Shown: positions 63,130 to 64,000 of the stretch, one piece after another
Numbering within the stretch: the first letter of the stretch is position 1
How the letters are laid out: each line of letters opens with the position of its first letter
Source of the DNA: Streptomyces fructofermentans
GTDB lineage: Bacteria; Actinomycetota; Actinomycetes; Streptomycetales; Streptomycetaceae
NCBI RefSeq assembly: GCF_014651055.1
Contig: NZ_BMWD01000006.1
Location: 195,792-259,791, forward strand
DNA: 64,000 nucleotides
Direction of reading: 5' to 3'
The notes under the pieces: generated by a model
The model's input: the letters and a program-made list of their open reading frames with translations, nothing else
Database searches by the model: none
What the model was told of the DNA's origin: nothing
Made by a program: the position numbers and the translations under genes

Positions 63130-63804
63130 ATGGGAGAGCAGGACATGCCTACCGGTCCGGCGGGCGGCGCACGCCGTGACGCACGGCGCGGCCCGGGAAA
63201 CGGCCCGTCGAACCCGGGCAAGCGCCGCCTCGGCGTCATGGGCGGAACGTTTGACCCGATCCACCACGGACACCTCGTGGCGGCCAGCGAGGTCGCCGCG
63301 CAGTTCCACCTCGACGAGGTGGTGTTCGTGCCGACCGGCCAGCCGTGGCAGAAGAGCGAGCGCGCGGTCTCCCCGGCCGAGGACCGCTATCTGATGACGG
63401 TCATCGCGACCGCCGAGAACCCGCAGTTCTCCGTGAGCCGCATCGACATCGACCGCGGCGGCGCGACCTACACCACGGACACACTGCGCGATCTGCGGGC
63501 CCTCAACCCGGACACGGACCTCTTCTTCATCACCGGCGCCGACGCGCTCGGCCAGATCCTCACCTGGCGCGCCGCCGAGGAACTGTTCTCCCTCGCGCAC
63601 TTCATCGGGGTCACCCGGCCCGGCCACGTCCTGGCCGACCCCGGCCTGCCGGAGGGCGGTGTCTCGCTCGTCGAGGTGCCCGCGCTCGCCATCTCGTCCA
63701 CCGACTGCCGGTCCAGGGTCGCCAAGGGCGACCCGGTCTGGTACCTGGTGCCGGACGGCGTGGTGCGCTACATCGACAAGCGTGAGCTGTACCGCGGCGA
63801 GTGA
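63130..63804 (+). CDS. nadD: nicotinate-nucleotide adenylyltransferase
   Basis: This enzyme makes deamido-NAD from nicotinate mononucleotide and ATP in NAD synthesis. It has 224 residues from ATG 63130, with a variable 30-residue lead before the nucleotidyl-transferase start [20 protein letters not shown]. The HxGH is at 45-48. Other signatures are [28 protein letters not shown] and [13 protein letters not shown] (ISSTxxR). TAGGGT lies 8 nt before the ATG. The LCP-family gene begins 16 bp after the stop. Confidence 0.95.
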   Translation: MGEQDMPTGPAGGARRDARRGPGNGPSNPGKRRLGVMGGTFDPIHHGHLVAASEVAAQFHLDEVVFVPTGQPWQKSERAVSPAEDRYLMTVIATAENPQFSVSRIDIDRGGATYTTDTLRDLRALNPDTDLFFITGADALGQILTWRAAEELFSLAHFIGVTRPGHVLADPGLPEGGVSLVEVPALAISSTDCRSRVAKGDPVWYLVPDGVVRYIDKRELYRGE

Positions 63805-63820
63805 GCCGAGAGGGGCACCG

Positions 63821-64000
63821 GTGAACGACCGATACGACGCTGGGTACGGGGGCGACCAGTACGAACTCGTCGGCTACGACGAGTTCGGGCAGCCCGTGTA
63901 CCGGCAGGCGCCGCAGCCCGGGCAGCCTCCGCAGGGCCCCGGGCAGGTTCCGCGGCAGCAGGAGTACGGCTCGTACGACCCCTACGCGGGGCAGACGTAC
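63821..64000 (+). CDS. LCP (LytR-CpsA-Psr) family protein, N-terminus only
   Basis: A GTG at 63821, 6 nt after GAGAGGGG, opens a frame that runs off the right edge (60 codons seen). The visible part is a Tyr/Gln/Pro/Gly-rich cytoplasmic tail (NDRYDAGYGGDQYELVGYDE; FGQPVYRQAPQPGQPP). In Streptomyces the gene after nadD normally encodes an LCP-family membrane enzyme that attaches glycopolymers to the wall, and such tails are usual there. Assignment rests on position and tail composition; the catalytic domain is outside the window. Confidence 0.65.
   Translation, partial: MNDRYDAGYGGDQYELVGYDEFGQPVYRQAPQPGQPPQGPGQVPRQQEYGSYDPYAGQTY

Overview
The window is high-GC DNA (third codon positions nearly all G or C, many GTG starts, GGAGG-type ribosome binding sites) with a gene order typical of the core arm of a Streptomyces chromosome. 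The blocks tig-clpP1-clpP2-clpX, valS-folC-DUF4233-ndk, mreBCD-mrdA-rodA, radical SAM-DUF2344-RNase E/G, rplU-rpmA-obg, proB-proA and M48 protease-nadD-LCP protein, in this order, match what is known for Streptomyces. No phage, transposon, integrase or CRISPR array is visible.

Layout. 1-3.5 kb: a leftward sulfonate/taurine-type ABC importer (permease cut by the window edge, lipoprotein binding protein), a 27-residue Cys-Cys leader peptide missing from ordinary gene calls, and a ROK-family regulator. 3.9-8.7 kb: biotin transporter BioY, an LPKTG sortase substrate and a transmembrane Ser/Thr kinase with a very long Pro/Ala linker. 8.8-18.6 kb: amino acid permease, RpiB, Fpg/Nei glycosylase, Eis-like acetyltransferase, SpoIIE-type phosphatase, CPA2 antiporter, HD-domain hydrolase and an acyltransferase, with a minisatellite at 14.92-15.00 kb. 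18.6-20.2 kb: a gene-poor stretch with a nested inverted repeat, a 64-residue membrane protein, tRNA-Gly(TCC) and tRNA-Pro(TGG). 20.4-25.0 kb: trigger factor and the Clp protease, with a ClgR-type operator before clpP1. 25.2-31.8 kb: a small secreted protein, a membrane-anchored protein, valS, folC, a DUF4233 protein and ndk. 32.2-38.8 kb: the cell-wall elongation/spore-wall cluster. 39-44.9 kb: CYTH-CHAD protein, radical SAM protein, a Trp-rich repeat membrane protein and a DUF2344 protein. 45.2-53.5 kb: a large RNase E/G, a secreted phospholipase-D-like protein, ribosomal proteins L21 and L27, and Obg. 53.7-64 kb: a TagF-like membrane glycerophosphotransferase, proline biosynthesis, two related membrane proteins, an M48 protease, two tiny membrane proteins, NadD and the start of an LCP-family protein.

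The functional themes are protein quality control, wall growth, translation/RNA turnover, and proline and NAD synthesis. Many transcription units end in long perfect GC hairpins. Three convergent gene pairs instead meet with 4 bases or fewer between, or shared by, their stops. At least eight genes have a -10-like hexamer 6-7 nt before the start codon, as expected for leaderless mRNAs.

The less ordinary observations are the Cys-Cys leader with downstream hairpins, two perfect DnaA boxes between mreD and mrdA, likely non-standard start codons (CTG at 44090, ATC at 16468), a 33-bp coding tandem repeat, a repeated Arg-rich cassette on both sides of the RNase E core, 24-bp iterons before proB, and a shared N-terminal motif in two adjacent membrane proteins. 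No clearly new multi-gene system was found.
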